A model generated the notes under the pieces. That model saw only the letters and a list, made by a program, of their open reading frames with translations, did no database searches and was not told the origin of the DNA. DNA of 64,000 nucleotides, from NCBI GenBank assembly GCA_027946555.1, contig JAPEVC010000166.1, positions 19,510 through 83,509 of the forward strand. Reading direction: 5' to 3'. This DNA comes from Gnomoniopsis sp. IMI 355080. Taxonomy: Eukaryota > Ascomycota > Sordariomycetes > Diaporthales > Gnomoniaceae. The first letter of the stretch is position 1. Every line of letters begins with the position of its first letter. Shown one piece after another: positions 30,766-41,075 of the stretch. The position numbers and the translations under genes were made by a program.

Positions 30766-33066
30766 TCAAATAACAAGCCATTCAACGTCTGTTTCGCTAA
30801 GGAAGCCATGCTCAGGATGAGCACGAGTTTGTCCGTAAAGCCGTCCCGCAGTTGTCCAGAAACTTCCTAATTTCACAAAATGCATCTGGCCAGGATACAT
30901 ATATACCCTTTCCAGTATGACACCGCAGTATGTCTCTCCGTATTTTCTGCATAGGTAGATGGCGTGCTTCTCCGATCCAGGTCGGAAAGATCCTAGCCAT
31001 TCGTTGATGTTAACATCAGCTCTGATACGTTCCCCAAGACCCACGAACGAGACGCTAGCCATAAAATCTCTTGGCCTGCAATTCTGGATTCCAGATGTGT
31101 CATCATGTTGTCGTCGGGGGACCCATGAAGCAGCGATGCCCACTGAGCGCATCTTGATGGAGCCGTCCGCGGTGATAACCCAGTCCCGCACGGAATCATG
31201 GTCTTCAGTACCCACGTTGTCCATCAGCGTTATGCGCTGCCGGCGAGCATCCGAGGAGAACGGCAGCATGGTGGCACGCAGACGTGTATCTATAATCACA
31301 GCGTCAATGTCGCTGTCTCCGCTATCAAATAGGAAATTGTCCCTGGCGAGACCGGTTAGATCCACCATCGCGAATAGAAGGGCACCGCACTTTTCCTTTG
31401 CTTCTCTAACAAATTCCAAAGGGTATCTTCCCTCAACAAGATTTCTTTGCGTGCCCCGCTTCTGCTTCGAATCGCTTTCAAACCAAGAGGTCACCCCCAG
31501 AGCGGACATGATTGCCAGGGCTCGGTTGCTATCGCGGCAATACCGTTGGTTTCCTAGCTGAAGAACGTCGGACATGGACATATCTAGAAGCTTATGTAGG
31601 GCAGTCCGCGTGAAAATTCCGGCAATCTCGTATACGCCGAGTGGGAGGGAAGCGGACATGGAGGCTCGGATGTTCATGTTGAACAGTGCGATAAGGTGGT
31701 CAAGCTGGACTGCACGGCTGCCTTTGGCTGTGCTTAATATTCTCCATGATGAATCGCAAAGAAACATATCGGGTCGAAGGAACGCCTCCTGTAGAGTCCA
31801 GAGAGAGGTAAACCACCCATCTGGCTCAGAATACCCGCCCGCCTCGTTGACCCCTTGATCAGCGAACCAAAGCGAGTCAGGATCGCCTCTGGTGACCTTT
31901 GCCGCGTGCGCGAGACCGGTCGGGCCTCCAGCTTCCGACGCAGCTTGCATCCGCAGAGCCTCAAGTCGTGGGTCATGAGCTTCGTATCTTTGCATGTACT
32001 CAATGCTGAGCCAATCTATCACGGGATCCATACCGCTCCATGTAGGTACGCGGTTGAACCAGATGAGGGCAACTTTGGCGGAGGAGAAAATAGTTGCTTG
32101 TCGCGAGATTTCTCTTCTTCCAAGAGGGCTGTTATCCTGAGGGATGCACAACAGATCCAACCAAATGTACCGTGGCCCAAATGGGATCTTAGACAGCATT
32201 AATGGTAGTTCTGTTACATCGAAGATGCTGTTTCGAGGCACCTTCCAGTCGTTGACGCCTTCCACTTTGGCGGTTCCATTGCACCAGCTATTGCGTCTCC
32301 AGCGTCCCCAGGTGTGGCTCACGACCATGTATTCAGGAGTTTGTCCAAGCGGTAGGTGCAACGTTCGCTTAGTCTGTCTGTCCCACAGAAAGTATGGATA
32401 GATGTCTAGAGAATTCCCTTGTTCCAACCAAGGACAAGACTGGATGCATGCCGACAACGGTGTAGGCCAATTTTCCGGCCCAAAGTCTTGAGGATAGGAA
32501 CTGGAAATATCTGTGCGCGGAAAGTTCACGACACCCATATCCGCAAGGCAAGAGACAGCTGTTCGATGGGCGGCCGCGATGATCGCCGCGTTGCTTCTTG
32601 CGAGAACTCGTCCTCCCGAGTCCCAATTCATCTCGTAGCGTGTTTCTGTTTGACCATTTATGACAATTTCTACCGGAAGCCTCCATTCACCGAATTCTCG
32701 GGTCCATAGCGCAGAAAGTTGTTTGTGGTATTCGGAATCGTGGATTTTTGGTACCTGGTCGTGGTTCATGGGATTCTCCATCCAAGTTCGCCACTTTTGG
32801 GAGTCTGCTGATAAGTTCGCATTCCACCATTCTTCTAGCAAAGCGAGTGTGACCGCTTGCGTTCTCGAGAGACTTTCAAAAATATGTTTCCGTTCTTTAT
32901 CGTTCTTCAGGGCACGTAAGCATGTCGACCATGCCTCCAGAATGATTGGCCAATCCTGATACGGCACCAGACTCTGCCCGTTAGGTGCGATGGCCGCAAC
33001 GTCAATCAAACGAGCGTTTCTCGAGCCCCAGGAACGAAAGTAAACATCAGGCAAATACTGGTCCAT
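30766..33066 (-). CDS. Long-form HET-domain protein (766 aa)
   Basis: The first in-frame ATG is at 33066 (MDQYLPDVYF). The frame is open to about 33171 without an ATG, so an unseen upstream exon is possible. The N-terminal 245 residues include LSRTQAVTLALLEEWWNANL, matching the long-form gene at 8902. HET blocks are YMVVSHTWGRW (about 245-255), RYIWLDLLCIPQDN (about 297-310), EISRQATIFSSAKVALIWFN and GWFTSLWTLQEAFLRPDMFL (about 415). AIMSALGVTSWFE and LEFVREAKEKCGA follow, and the C-terminus has CGVIL...FVKLGSFW...TDVEWLVI. All of these align in order with the 8902 protein. The two long forms are in opposite orientation, one on each side of the short-form genes. No break is seen. Confidence 0.88.
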   Translation of the reverse strand: MDQYLPDVYFRSWGSRNARLIDVAAIAPNGQSLVPYQDWPIILEAWSTCLRALKNDKERKHIFESLSRTQAVTLALLEEWWNANLSADSQKWRTWMENPMNHDQVPKIHDSEYHKQLSALWTREFGEWRLPVEIVINGQTETRYEMNWDSGGRVLARSNAAIIAAAHRTAVSCLADMGVVNFPRTDISSSYPQDFGPENWPTPLSACIQSCPWLEQGNSLDIYPYFLWDRQTKRTLHLPLGQTPEYMVVSHTWGRWRRNSWCNGTAKVEGVNDWKVPRNSIFDVTELPLMLSKIPFGPRYIWLDLLCIPQDNSPLGRREISRQATIFSSAKVALIWFNRVPTWSGMDPVIDWLSIEYMQRYEAHDPRLEALRMQAASEAGGPTGLAHAAKVTRGDPDSLWFADQGVNEAGGYSEPDGWFTSLWTLQEAFLRPDMFLCDSSWRILSTAKGSRAVQLDHLIALFNMNIRASMSASLPLGVYEIAGIFTRTALHKLLDMSMSDVLQLGNQRYCRDSNRALAIMSALGVTSWFESDSKQKRGTQRNLVEGRYPLEFVREAKEKCGALLFAMVDLTGLARDNFLFDSGDSDIDAVIIDTRLRATMLPFSSDARRQRITLMDNVGTEDHDSVRDWVITADGSIKMRSVGIAASWVPRRQHDDTSGIQNCRPRDFMASVSFVGLGERIRADVNINEWLGSFRPGSEKHAIYLCRKYGETYCGVILERVYMYPGQMHFVKLGSFWTTAGRLYGQTRAHPEHGFLSETDVEWLVI

Positions 33067-33546
33067 GCTTATTAGACAGGGAGCACACCGCTGCCAGGCC
33101 CCACTGGAGCTGGACGATGCAGGTAGTTCTCTTTGATGTTCTTTGATCCAAATCGACCTGTGTAGTGGCACTAATAACCTGGAACACTACAAAATGGAGC
33201 GGTGTTACAGCCTCTTTATCTACTAGGTAAGTATTTGTTTTCTATGTGGCGTCCTCGGATATCATCAGGATTGGGTCATCACCTGACGCACCTTGTCACC
33301 TGCAGCACGCCTATCATACGGGCATCTTGCTGTACGTACCTACTTACGTACATAATTGACAGTCGCACGTGATTGGGCTGCTAATTCGTTCCCTAAGCTG
33401 AAAAATTCAGGAACGTGCCCAGACCCAAGGATCTACCTCCAATCTATGTGTGCACTCTTTCCAGAAATTGCCTTCATTCTCACAAAATGACAGGGCCGAA
33501 CACCCAGTCCAAGCGCGAAAAATGCCTTGTGGGGAGTGGCGTCTTT
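33067..33546. other. Intergenic, no supported gene
   Basis: Promoter side of the long-form HET gene; no coding frame with motifs. Confidence 0.5.
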
Positions 33547-33830
33547 ACCAGCTCAATGACCACGGCGGCTTCTAAACATCCCCACGATGACCTCGGTTGA
33601 GCATGAACCTGACAGTACCTACCGATGCGAGCATGAGCCGGACTACAGCATCCTGATCTACAGCTGGGGCCATGGATGATGAACGAGGGGCCCCATCTGA
33701 CTGTGAATGGCCTCACTTTGGAATGCCCGTCGTTGACGAACATGCGGTTTTCACCGCAGCGGCGTCTCAGCACGTTCTGAAGGCAATGGGCAAGGGTACC
33801 TATTTCATCAAATGTACTATCTCTCATAAG
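33547..33830 (+). pseudogene. N-terminal relic of a short-form HET gene
   Basis: From about 33567 the plus strand reads RRLLNIPTMTSVEHEPDS and YSILIYSWGHG, the family start WPRRLL...SYTWGRW. The frame then breaks at TGATGA. One frame over it gives GPHLTVNGLTLECPS, matching LPxxGxTWKIPS in the family. A third frame gives AVFTAAASQHVLKAMGKGTYFI (33745-33815), matching the F-x5-F-xxVL helix before the missing WVDVACIDQ motif. Nothing recognisable follows, so it is a fragment of about 95 codons with at least two indels. Part of it can be read as a 120-codon ORF (33672-34034), which I regard as spurious. Confidence 0.78.
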
Positions 33831-34998
33831 TTTAGCCCAAGCACTCGCTCGTTACCAACAGCAACACTCGGTGACGAGGTGATTCCAGCCTCCTGTGCCT
33901 CCTCGGTAACAATTAGCGGTCTTCCTGGACTTGCCACTATTACGACCGGAGCTTACGGTGTGCACCATTCAGTGGGACTGAGTCTCCTGATTGTGTACAA
34001 AACCTACATTGGTCTCTGCTCTACCCTAAGGTAGCTCATGTGGCTCATTCCTTTTTCCATTGGAAGGATTCTCCTCCAAGCAAATCAGCAATCATAACCC
34101 ATCTCGCATTGACCATATGTCCGCATCGTTGGCTTCTAATTGTTTCAGAAAGGTGCAGGTAGCTAGCATTGACTCAGGACAGTCGGCGATGTTACAATGA
34201 CATAGCCCACTTCACTGGGAACATGGAGATATTTTACTCCCAGTACCTACCTAGGTAGGTATTCCAAGAAGGAATAGCATGCGTTATCTACTGTGCGTCT
34301 AGAAGGATCCCACTAGGTCTGGGATCATACTACATTTTCATTTTGTTGGTGTCTTGAACCTGGAAATATATGGAAAAACTAATTCTAACTTGCATGGTTG
34401 GCGATGGGAAACTTTGGAATGGATCTACCATTAGATACCATTTTTCAACATTTCTAAGAAGAGAAAAAAGGAAAAAGGGAAGGGGGGTACGTGTAAGTAC
34501 TTAGTAGGCCTATATAAATATGAATTGCTTCGAACTCTCTCTAACACTGCCATGTTAGATGCATTAAAGCAGGTGCACAGAATCTTTCTCATCTTGTAAT
34601 ATTAATAATACCCAGTTGTGTTGCCTTAAGTAGTGTTGTGACAGCCGAATTGCTGCTACGGGATTTCATGACGTACGCAATAGTATTGATTGGTCAGGGA
34701 CGCCATATAACTCATCGCATACCATATATACGGGCTGCTTCTCCTTGAACTCCAATGCTTCTTGGTAACTGTGCCGCATTCTTCCAATGTTCCCAGTCTC
34801 AGACCCTCGGCACAACTTCGAGGGAAGATAAATACTCTTTTAATCACCACCAATTCTTTCAGTGATTTTCATTGTCTACTATAATGATTCAGTGCATTTG
34901 GCCCTTTCCATTACTCGGCTGGGTGGGGATATTGGGGACGCGTTTGCTTGTGCTAAGTACCTTACTGCGGTCGATATGCAGCCATCTACTTTTTCCTC
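33831..34998. other. Intergenic, no supported gene
   Basis: Holds a purine-rich tract (34450-34490) and one palindrome at 34248. No coding frame is supported. Confidence 0.5.
34248..34257. repeat. TACCTAGGTA palindrome
   Basis: Core of a 16-bp perfect palindrome, ACCTACCTAGGTAGGT. Confidence 0.82.
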
Positions 34999-35959
34999 GT
35001 GCCTGTGTGGTTCTACTTTGGAGCTGACAGTGGCCACAATATCAACGTGTCGGCATCGGTCCAACAGGCAACACCAATAAGACATCCACGCACGGTATTG
35101 GAAGACGTATGGGAAGACATGATATCTATCGGCAATGAACTATTCGGTCCTGGGCCCCGGCCTCCTCTCACAACCCGCGTCCTTTCGAAATATTTACCGG
35201 TGATAGCCTTGTGGGCTGAGATATCTCTTCGTCTCGGACTTGGTCATCCAAATTGCATTACTTCTGGGTTTGAATTTGTAGTGATAATGGCTATGCTAGA
35301 TTGCGTTCACAGATCCTAGGTAGTCTGTAGAGGAGGAGTGATGACTGGCTACGAGCTCGACTGTCGCTACCAAAAGATCTACCTATATTGGCCATGCGTG
35401 TGGGGCTTACAAAATGATCCGCTGGGCCCTGGGAGCCAATTGAATGAACCTGATACTGAAGGTTACAAAATAATTCGTTGACGGAGCTTCCGAGCTTCAA
35501 CGAAAGTGCACGGCGAATGATCAGGTGTTAGATGCTTCGGGCGATGGTGGCCAAGGAACACAGGAGGGTTCTTCAACCATCCACTCTATCGAATACGACG
35601 GTCCAGGCTCCCCTTCATTCGGATCTGACGACTTTTTTACGTCACATCATGGCCTTATGGGGACCGACCAGGCTGCTGCACATTCCATGGAGAATGTTAC
35701 CACCAAAAATTATATAGATGTTTTTGGAAGGATCAATGCGGATTTTGATATGGCAGATTCCCAACGGACCTCATTACTCTCGGACCTGGGATTGGCTCTT
35801 CGAGACGCGGCAATGAAACACAAGGACTTGAATAACAGCCAATTAGTCTCTACAATGGCGGGATCCGAGGCAGACTCCCAGTCAAGGCCGGAGAAGTGGG
35901 ACCGTCCGCAAGGAGAGACGTGTATTAAGCCGATGCCCTCGAACTACAACGCCTTTTAA
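34999..35959 (+). pseudogene. Unassigned coding remnant or multi-exon gene
   Basis: Two open stretches on the same strand look coding but neither starts with ATG. The first (34999-35319) contains RHPRTVLEDVWEDMISIGNE and LTTRVLSKYLPVIALWAEI. The second (open from about 35474 to the TAA at 35957-35959) is hydrophilic, rich in Ser, Asp, Gly and Gln, with VFGRINADFDMADSQRTSLL and LGLALRDAAMKHKDL. I do not recognise a family and cannot find an intron pair that joins them convincingly. It may be a decayed gene next to the HET array or a gene whose exons I have missed. Coordinates cover both stretches. Confidence 0.3.
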
Positions 35960-36583
35960 ATCAATACTGACCATATAAAAGTAAAGCAATGGACGAGGAT
36001 ACCCTTGGTGACTGGCATGCCCGCCTACTTCGTGCGCGAGGGGGCCCGGGAATGACCTCCCTAATTATATACTTTTTGATCTGTTATGAATTATACAATA
36101 CTACAAAACTTACAAGTCAAAATTATATGTCAGTCAAATAAAACAGTCAATTGAAGGTCAGGATTCATTTTCAAATTCTCCCTCGAATGTTTACTTTGCT
36201 ATTATATAGAATTTCTTACATTAACCCTTCGTTTAATATACCCCCTTCCTCCTTATATACCCTCCCACCTTACCCAGGCACCCGCGCGTTACAGCAGACC
36301 ATTTCATAAAGGGCAAATGCTGTAGCTTGAGCATCCGACCTCTCCGATAGCCACCGCTAACGTTGTCTCGTATGCCTGGGGCCTTGTGGGTGTCGCGCAA
36401 GCAAAAGCCCGTCATACCCTATGTATTTCATCGGCAAACTGACAGCTACGTGGATATCTGAAACGAAAAAGTTAAAATATGATTCAAATGTACCGAACCA
36501 ATGTATTTATACACGCACAGCCCTGGGTATCTTCATAACAGCCCTGAGAAGGTCCATCACATAGAACAAAGCATCACAACTTA
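35960..36583. other. AT-rich intergenic
   Basis: Strongly AT-rich around 36060-36240, with no gene seen. It contains the 3' end region of the cupin gene. Confidence 0.5.
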
Positions 36584-37487
36584 TTAGTCCTTCTTTATGT
36601 CCCTCTTTGCAAATCGCCGCTGGAAGAGAGTGTTCTCCATCTTCCGACATGCCTGATCCCATCTGATATCGGTTGTCCACTCCCGGTAATATGGCTGATA
36701 TCCCAGAATGGCAGCCAGGCAACGGCCCATACCAATGCCTAGGACATAGTAAGAAATGTACTTCCCAAAAGGCACCCACGGTGGTAAAGACAGATATGAT
36801 CCTCCTGCATCGTACATCTGCAAATTCTACTTGTCAGCTCAAATAAGCACATAGTGACGAGTATTAGTGTTCCTTACGATCAACACTTGCAACACACTAA
36901 TCTTCTCTCCGCGAACAACAATGCCTTCCTGGTAGGAGTACCAATTCTCATAGAAATCTTCGTCGAGCTTGAACATCTGGTCCGCGTCATCCGCTGACAG
37001 CAAGAACACACAGCGATTTCCTGCTGGGTCCTCGGACGGGGGTGACAGCAAGAGGCGATGATGCGTCCACGGCTCGATGCAAACTTCGCCATCGGCAGGC
37101 GTCAGCACGCGTTCCTGGCCCTCGACCTCGAAGCACAGGCGGCCCTGCAGGACTTTCATGTACTCTGCCTGGGATGAGTGAAAGTGCAAAGGCGGCTTTT
37201 GGTGTTTCATTTGGGCGAAGCGAGGGTGATCGTATTGGAAGACTACTTCGAAGATGTGGTCACGGCCTTTTGGTAATTCATTTGCCGGGAGAGGACGTAT
37301 GATTATTGCACCTTCAAGGCTATGAGGAAAAGTCAGCGAGGGTCTCAGACTGCTAGAGCTAGCAGTGAAATGTTGTTCAAGTGTAATGAAGCAGGAAAAC
37401 CATGCCAAGGACGGCTTACGCGACCGCAGCAGGCCCGGACTCGGTCTCTATGTAGCCGAGTGGCCTAGAATCGTGGCTTGAAGTCAT
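36584..37487 (-). CDS. Cupin-domain protein, three exons
   Basis: Exons 37487-37420, 37319-36878 and 36826-36584 give 250 aa. Intron 1 (100 nt) has GTAAGC, CTGAC and ATAG signals; intron 2 (51 nt) has GTAAGG, GCTGAC and GTAG signals. Both restore the frame. The start MTSSHDSRPLG lies in exon 1. The cupin barrel is in exon 2: PPLHFHSSQAEYMKVLQGRL is the first metal-binding motif (HxH followed by E), and GEVCIEPWTHHRLLLSP is the second. Exon 3 carries YISYYVLGIGMGRCLAAILGY, a hydrophobic segment that could associate with a membrane, and a basic end. Cupins of this kind are metal-dependent or sugar-binding; no reaction can be assigned. It lies just outside the HET array. Confidence 0.85.
36827..36877 (-). 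other. Cupin gene intron 2
   Basis: 51 nt, GTAAGG donor, GAGCTGACAAG branch and GTAG acceptor, phase 0. A CAG nine bases further in is an alternative in-frame acceptor. Confidence 0.75.
37320..37419 (-). other. Cupin gene intron 1
   Basis: 100 nt, GTAAGC donor, CGCTGAC branch and CATAG acceptor. It splits an Ala codon. Confidence 0.78.
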
Positions 37488-39481
37488 CGTGGAAAGGTTC
37501 CCGTCTGGGCAGAACTACTCCGGAATGTATCAAGACAATGAAATGATTCTAGCAAGTTGGTTAAGATAGAGTTCCAGCCGGACACCTATGCAATTTCGCC
37601 TCAGCGGAGAGAAAAAACGCGGGCAGAGGACTGATTTCGGGCGCCGGACTTCGTGGATTACCTTACTATATAGTGCAGCACACCTCATTTGCATGGGACC
37701 CATTCAAATGGCACCAACTTGTGACATATTTACGAGAACCCAACCACACAAGCTTAGTCTTCCCCTGCAATCAGCTGGGAGGATTGGGGAGGCGCAGAGG
37801 CACCAACGTGCAGGACTGCCCTTGCGTACGGGAGTACCAACCTGGCTGTACTCTCTATATTTACCCCACAGAATTGCAGGGTTAATTTGCATCCATGTCA
37901 CCCCTCTACCCGTGGTAGAATTTGAGTACGCACTGGGCTCGATTTCAAATACGAGCCCTCTGCACGAAGAGTACCGAGTTGGGACTTCCTCCTCACGCCG
38001 ATTGGTTATTGATCTTATTGGTACTTGTGCTATGTTTTTGTAGAGCCGCCGAATCCATCTAGGTAGTAGCTATCAACCGCGGGGTTAACAGATATACAGG
38101 CGTTAACAAGTATACATTGATGTGAGAATGTGAGGAGAGACAATCTGAACACGTCGGGGGCAGACGTGTGTCCTGGAATGGTGGCTGGCAAGGCATCGTG
38201 CAGGTTCACAGGTGTACCTACTTGAAATTCGCCAGACAACGAGTGGCCGTAAGTCGTAAGGCATCAATCCAGTCACCAGGCATATGGAGTCGGTGGCCCA
38301 GGGCCATAGCAAATCTAGATCCCGCGTGGATCAGGAGACGGACCTCGGGGATGTTTACAAAACAATTCTCACAAATCATTTCGTCGAATAGGAGAGGCGG
38401 ACATGTAGGAGTATGAGAGCAATAATATAGCTGCAGGAGAAGACGTTGATAGTGATTTCCATCACGAAAATTATGCTTCAATCATGTTATACCTTAAAGT
38501 TGGACACTCCACAGTCTGACCACGGTTAGACTCGCACGTACACTTCACCAACCATTCGCACAAATTTCGAAACGAATCAGCGCCAGCTGGGTGATCATAA
38601 AAGCAAATAATATTATTTGTTCTCAAGTTTCAAGCTGATCAAACGAAAAGAATAATTGTTGCTGAGAGTCATGAACTCGCTGTAGCCGTGCTGGATGTCA
38701 GCAATTTAAGACAGCATTTCAACACACTCACTCTATCATCCCTTAAATTGATGAGACCACCTTCACACAATTCAGCCTAATATCAAGAGTCTTCCTACGA
38801 AACCACTAGAACTACACAGCCACGCATACCAAGTCCTTTGCGGGAGGGCTGCTACACAATAGCGAAAACGGACTAAAGTTCCATGCTCAAACTCAAAGGA
38901 GAGGGACAATTCCATCTAGCCAGAGCTCTATACTTTTTCAGTAATGCGTTTCAATTAGGAGACAAGAGTTGCTTTCCAATGGATGAGGCCTTGTTTTCCC
39001 AACATTTTCCGGGCTGTCGGGCCATGCTCCTAAGCATTGGCCGCCATTGTGATGACCCGGATTAAAAAATACATGATGCAAAGTTTGAAGGCCCAAATAG
39101 AGGTTGTTAATGTCTCAGCCTGATCTTATGCTCTGGACAAACCAAGACACTTTGATTCCTCTTTACCACTTGACTTCTCAATACGCTTTGTCTGACTCAG
39201 ATGCAAATTTCGTAGTGGGCATGAACGTGATAGTTATGGTAGTAACGCTACCTACAACATTCTTAGCCATTATCTTGGAGGCTACAATTCAATCAGTGAA
39301 TGGTTAAAGTGTGTTGTATAGTATATATCGTGAGGCCAAATGGATTTTATAGGGCAGTCATGCGATATCTGAGGACGATGCATTCAGAGTAGACCTTTTG
39401 GAAAGTTTATCATCATCATGAATCGTGCTCCCCCCTATCTATATAGAACCGGATCACGGGTGAACAACGTACCGTCAGCCT

Positions 39482-39491
39482 TACCTAGGTA
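39482..39491. repeat. TACCTAGGTA palindrome
   Basis: Exact copy, followed by CTTCG. Confidence 0.8.
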
Positions 39492-39998
39492 CTTCGCCTT
39501 GCGGCTCAACCTTAAATTCAAGATGGGAAAGCTTGCCATGGCGTGCTAGTGCCTAACAGGGTAAGAATCAATTCTGACACACTTCTACGAACGAGTCGGC
39601 CAAGTTTCATCGCATCTCTAGACAGCTTGGCACGAGCACATTGTGCCGTGGTTGACCCCTTTGCTCCATGATGTGAACTCGCTTTGAATGCTGACTGGCT
39701 CTTTCTCAAGCACACCGGGATCTGTCAAACCTTGCCTAGGCAATATTCCCCCGTGGTTCAGTTTAGAGGCACAATGCATTCAAACGAGCCTTGTGTCGCA
39801 GGATACATATGCTTTTATACGCGGCGTGAGATCTACGTCGTTCCATAAACCGAAAGGCTCGGCGCCGGGAATAGGATCTACTGATGATCTTAAAAAGATC
39901 TGGGTCCCTACGTCCCGAACTGTGTGTCCCGCGGGAGGCATTTCAATGGACTGTTCTGAATAATTATTGACTTCACTACCTAGTGCCGGACACTCTTT

Positions 39999-40004
39999 TA
40001 TATA
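39999..40004 (+). promoter_or_regulatory. TATA box of the LPMO-like gene
   Basis: TTTTATATACC lies 60 bases before the start codon and is followed by a C/T-rich leader with CAAC and CACC elements and CTCAAG just before ATG. This is a typical strong fungal core promoter. Confidence 0.55.
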
Positions 40005-40063
40005 CCCTTATTATTCTTCTGTCGCTCATTCACCAACACCACTCTCTTTCAACAATTCTCAAG

Positions 40064-40701
40064 ATGTGGACCTCTGTTGCTGCTGTTTCTGCCTTCGTGG
40101 CTGCTGCCTCTGCCCATGGAAATATCACCTCTCCGGCAGCCAGGCAGGCGGGCGTGGCCATGGCCACGGTATGCGGTCAGACGGCGGTTGACAACGTGAA
40201 CGCCGATCCTACGATCCCTATCGAAGATCTTGGGACTGTTGATACTGGCTGTAAGTGAACCCTGTCACGAATACATCCATGCTACACATACCTCAAGTTC
40301 ACTGTGCATGAACCTAAGACTGACAATATGTATCAGGCAATGCCTTCCTCTGCCGTGGAGCGCAGTTCGAGGATAACGCCAACAATGTTCAACAATTTCA
40401 GGCAGGCCAAGTCGTTGACATGGAGGCTATTATCCCCATTCCTCATGTGGGCCCGATGAACGTATCCATCGTGAAGACGGCAACGAACACTGTGCTTGGA
40501 TCACCACTGATCTCCTTCGACGTCTATGCGGATGAGTCGCTCGCCGCACTGCCTCCAAACAACACGGCATTCTCTGTGACAATGCCTAACGTGACCGCTG
40601 GAGATTGTGCGGTCGCCGGTGATTGTGTGCTTCAGTGGTTCTGGTTTGGAGAGAAAGCGCTGCAGACCTACGAGAGCTGCGTGGATTTTGTCATGGTCTG
40701 A
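40064..40701 (+). CDS. Small secreted LPMO-like (histidine N-terminus) protein
   Basis: Two exons, 40064-40250 and 40337-40701, give 183 aa. The intron has GTAAGT and ATCAG ends and splits a Cys codon. A signal peptide (residues 1-17, ending AAASA) is followed by HGNITSPAARQAG, so cleavage leaves an N-terminal His. A second His lies in PIPHVGPMNVSIV. Two ordered His, one at the N-terminus, are what a copper histidine brace of a lytic polysaccharide monooxygenase needs. The rest (CGQTAVDN, CNAFLCRGAQFEDN, GSPLISFDVY, AGDCVLQWFWF, TYESCVDF) matches a widespread fungal secreted family often annotated chitin-binding type-4. Six or more Cys suggest disulfides. Activity on a polysaccharide is inferred. 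The gene is convergent with the alcohol dehydrogenase gene. Confidence 0.86.
40251..40336 (+). other. Intron of the LPMO-like gene
   Basis: 86 nt, GTAAGT donor, ACTGAC branch-like site and TATCAG acceptor, phase 1. Splicing joins DTG-C-NAFLCRG. Confidence 0.85.
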
Positions 40702-41075
40702 GGGGTACGCATGTCAAAGTACGACACATGGACTTGACGTATGCGTACTAGATTTATAGAATAGAATGTATAATCATATTGGCGCCTTTCGTTAACTGTT
40801 CCCCATTTCAATTGGAAAGTCAATACCCTTCACTTGCCTTGAGAACTCGTTGCTACTTTCTAAAGGCCTACGGACATTGTCCTTGCTTGCATATTGATGT
40901 GAGGTACGTGTGAGATGCCATCTCGACTCTAGTATACATTTATGGGTCTGTCTAGCTATCCCGGTACTGAATCACCTTCCCACGAAAGTTCTATGTGTGA
41001 CCTATACCCTCCCAATTTGTCGAGGTACCTTTTTCTAGCCCAAATAACTCCATACGAATGCTTGCAGTGAACGTC
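40702..41075. other. Intergenic between convergent genes
   Basis: 374 bases; holds both 3' ends. No gene. Confidence 0.6.

Larger units (their letters stand above)
37488..40063. other. Intergenic, no supported gene
   Basis: 2.6 kb with only short ORFs lacking motifs. It holds a palindrome at 39482. The right end is the promoter of the secreted protein gene at 40064. Confidence 0.5.

Noticed and set aside
33672..34034. 120-codon ORF starting with ATG
   Set aside because: Its first half matches a HET relic only in short pieces whose other parts lie in different frames; it is an accident of the decayed sequence.
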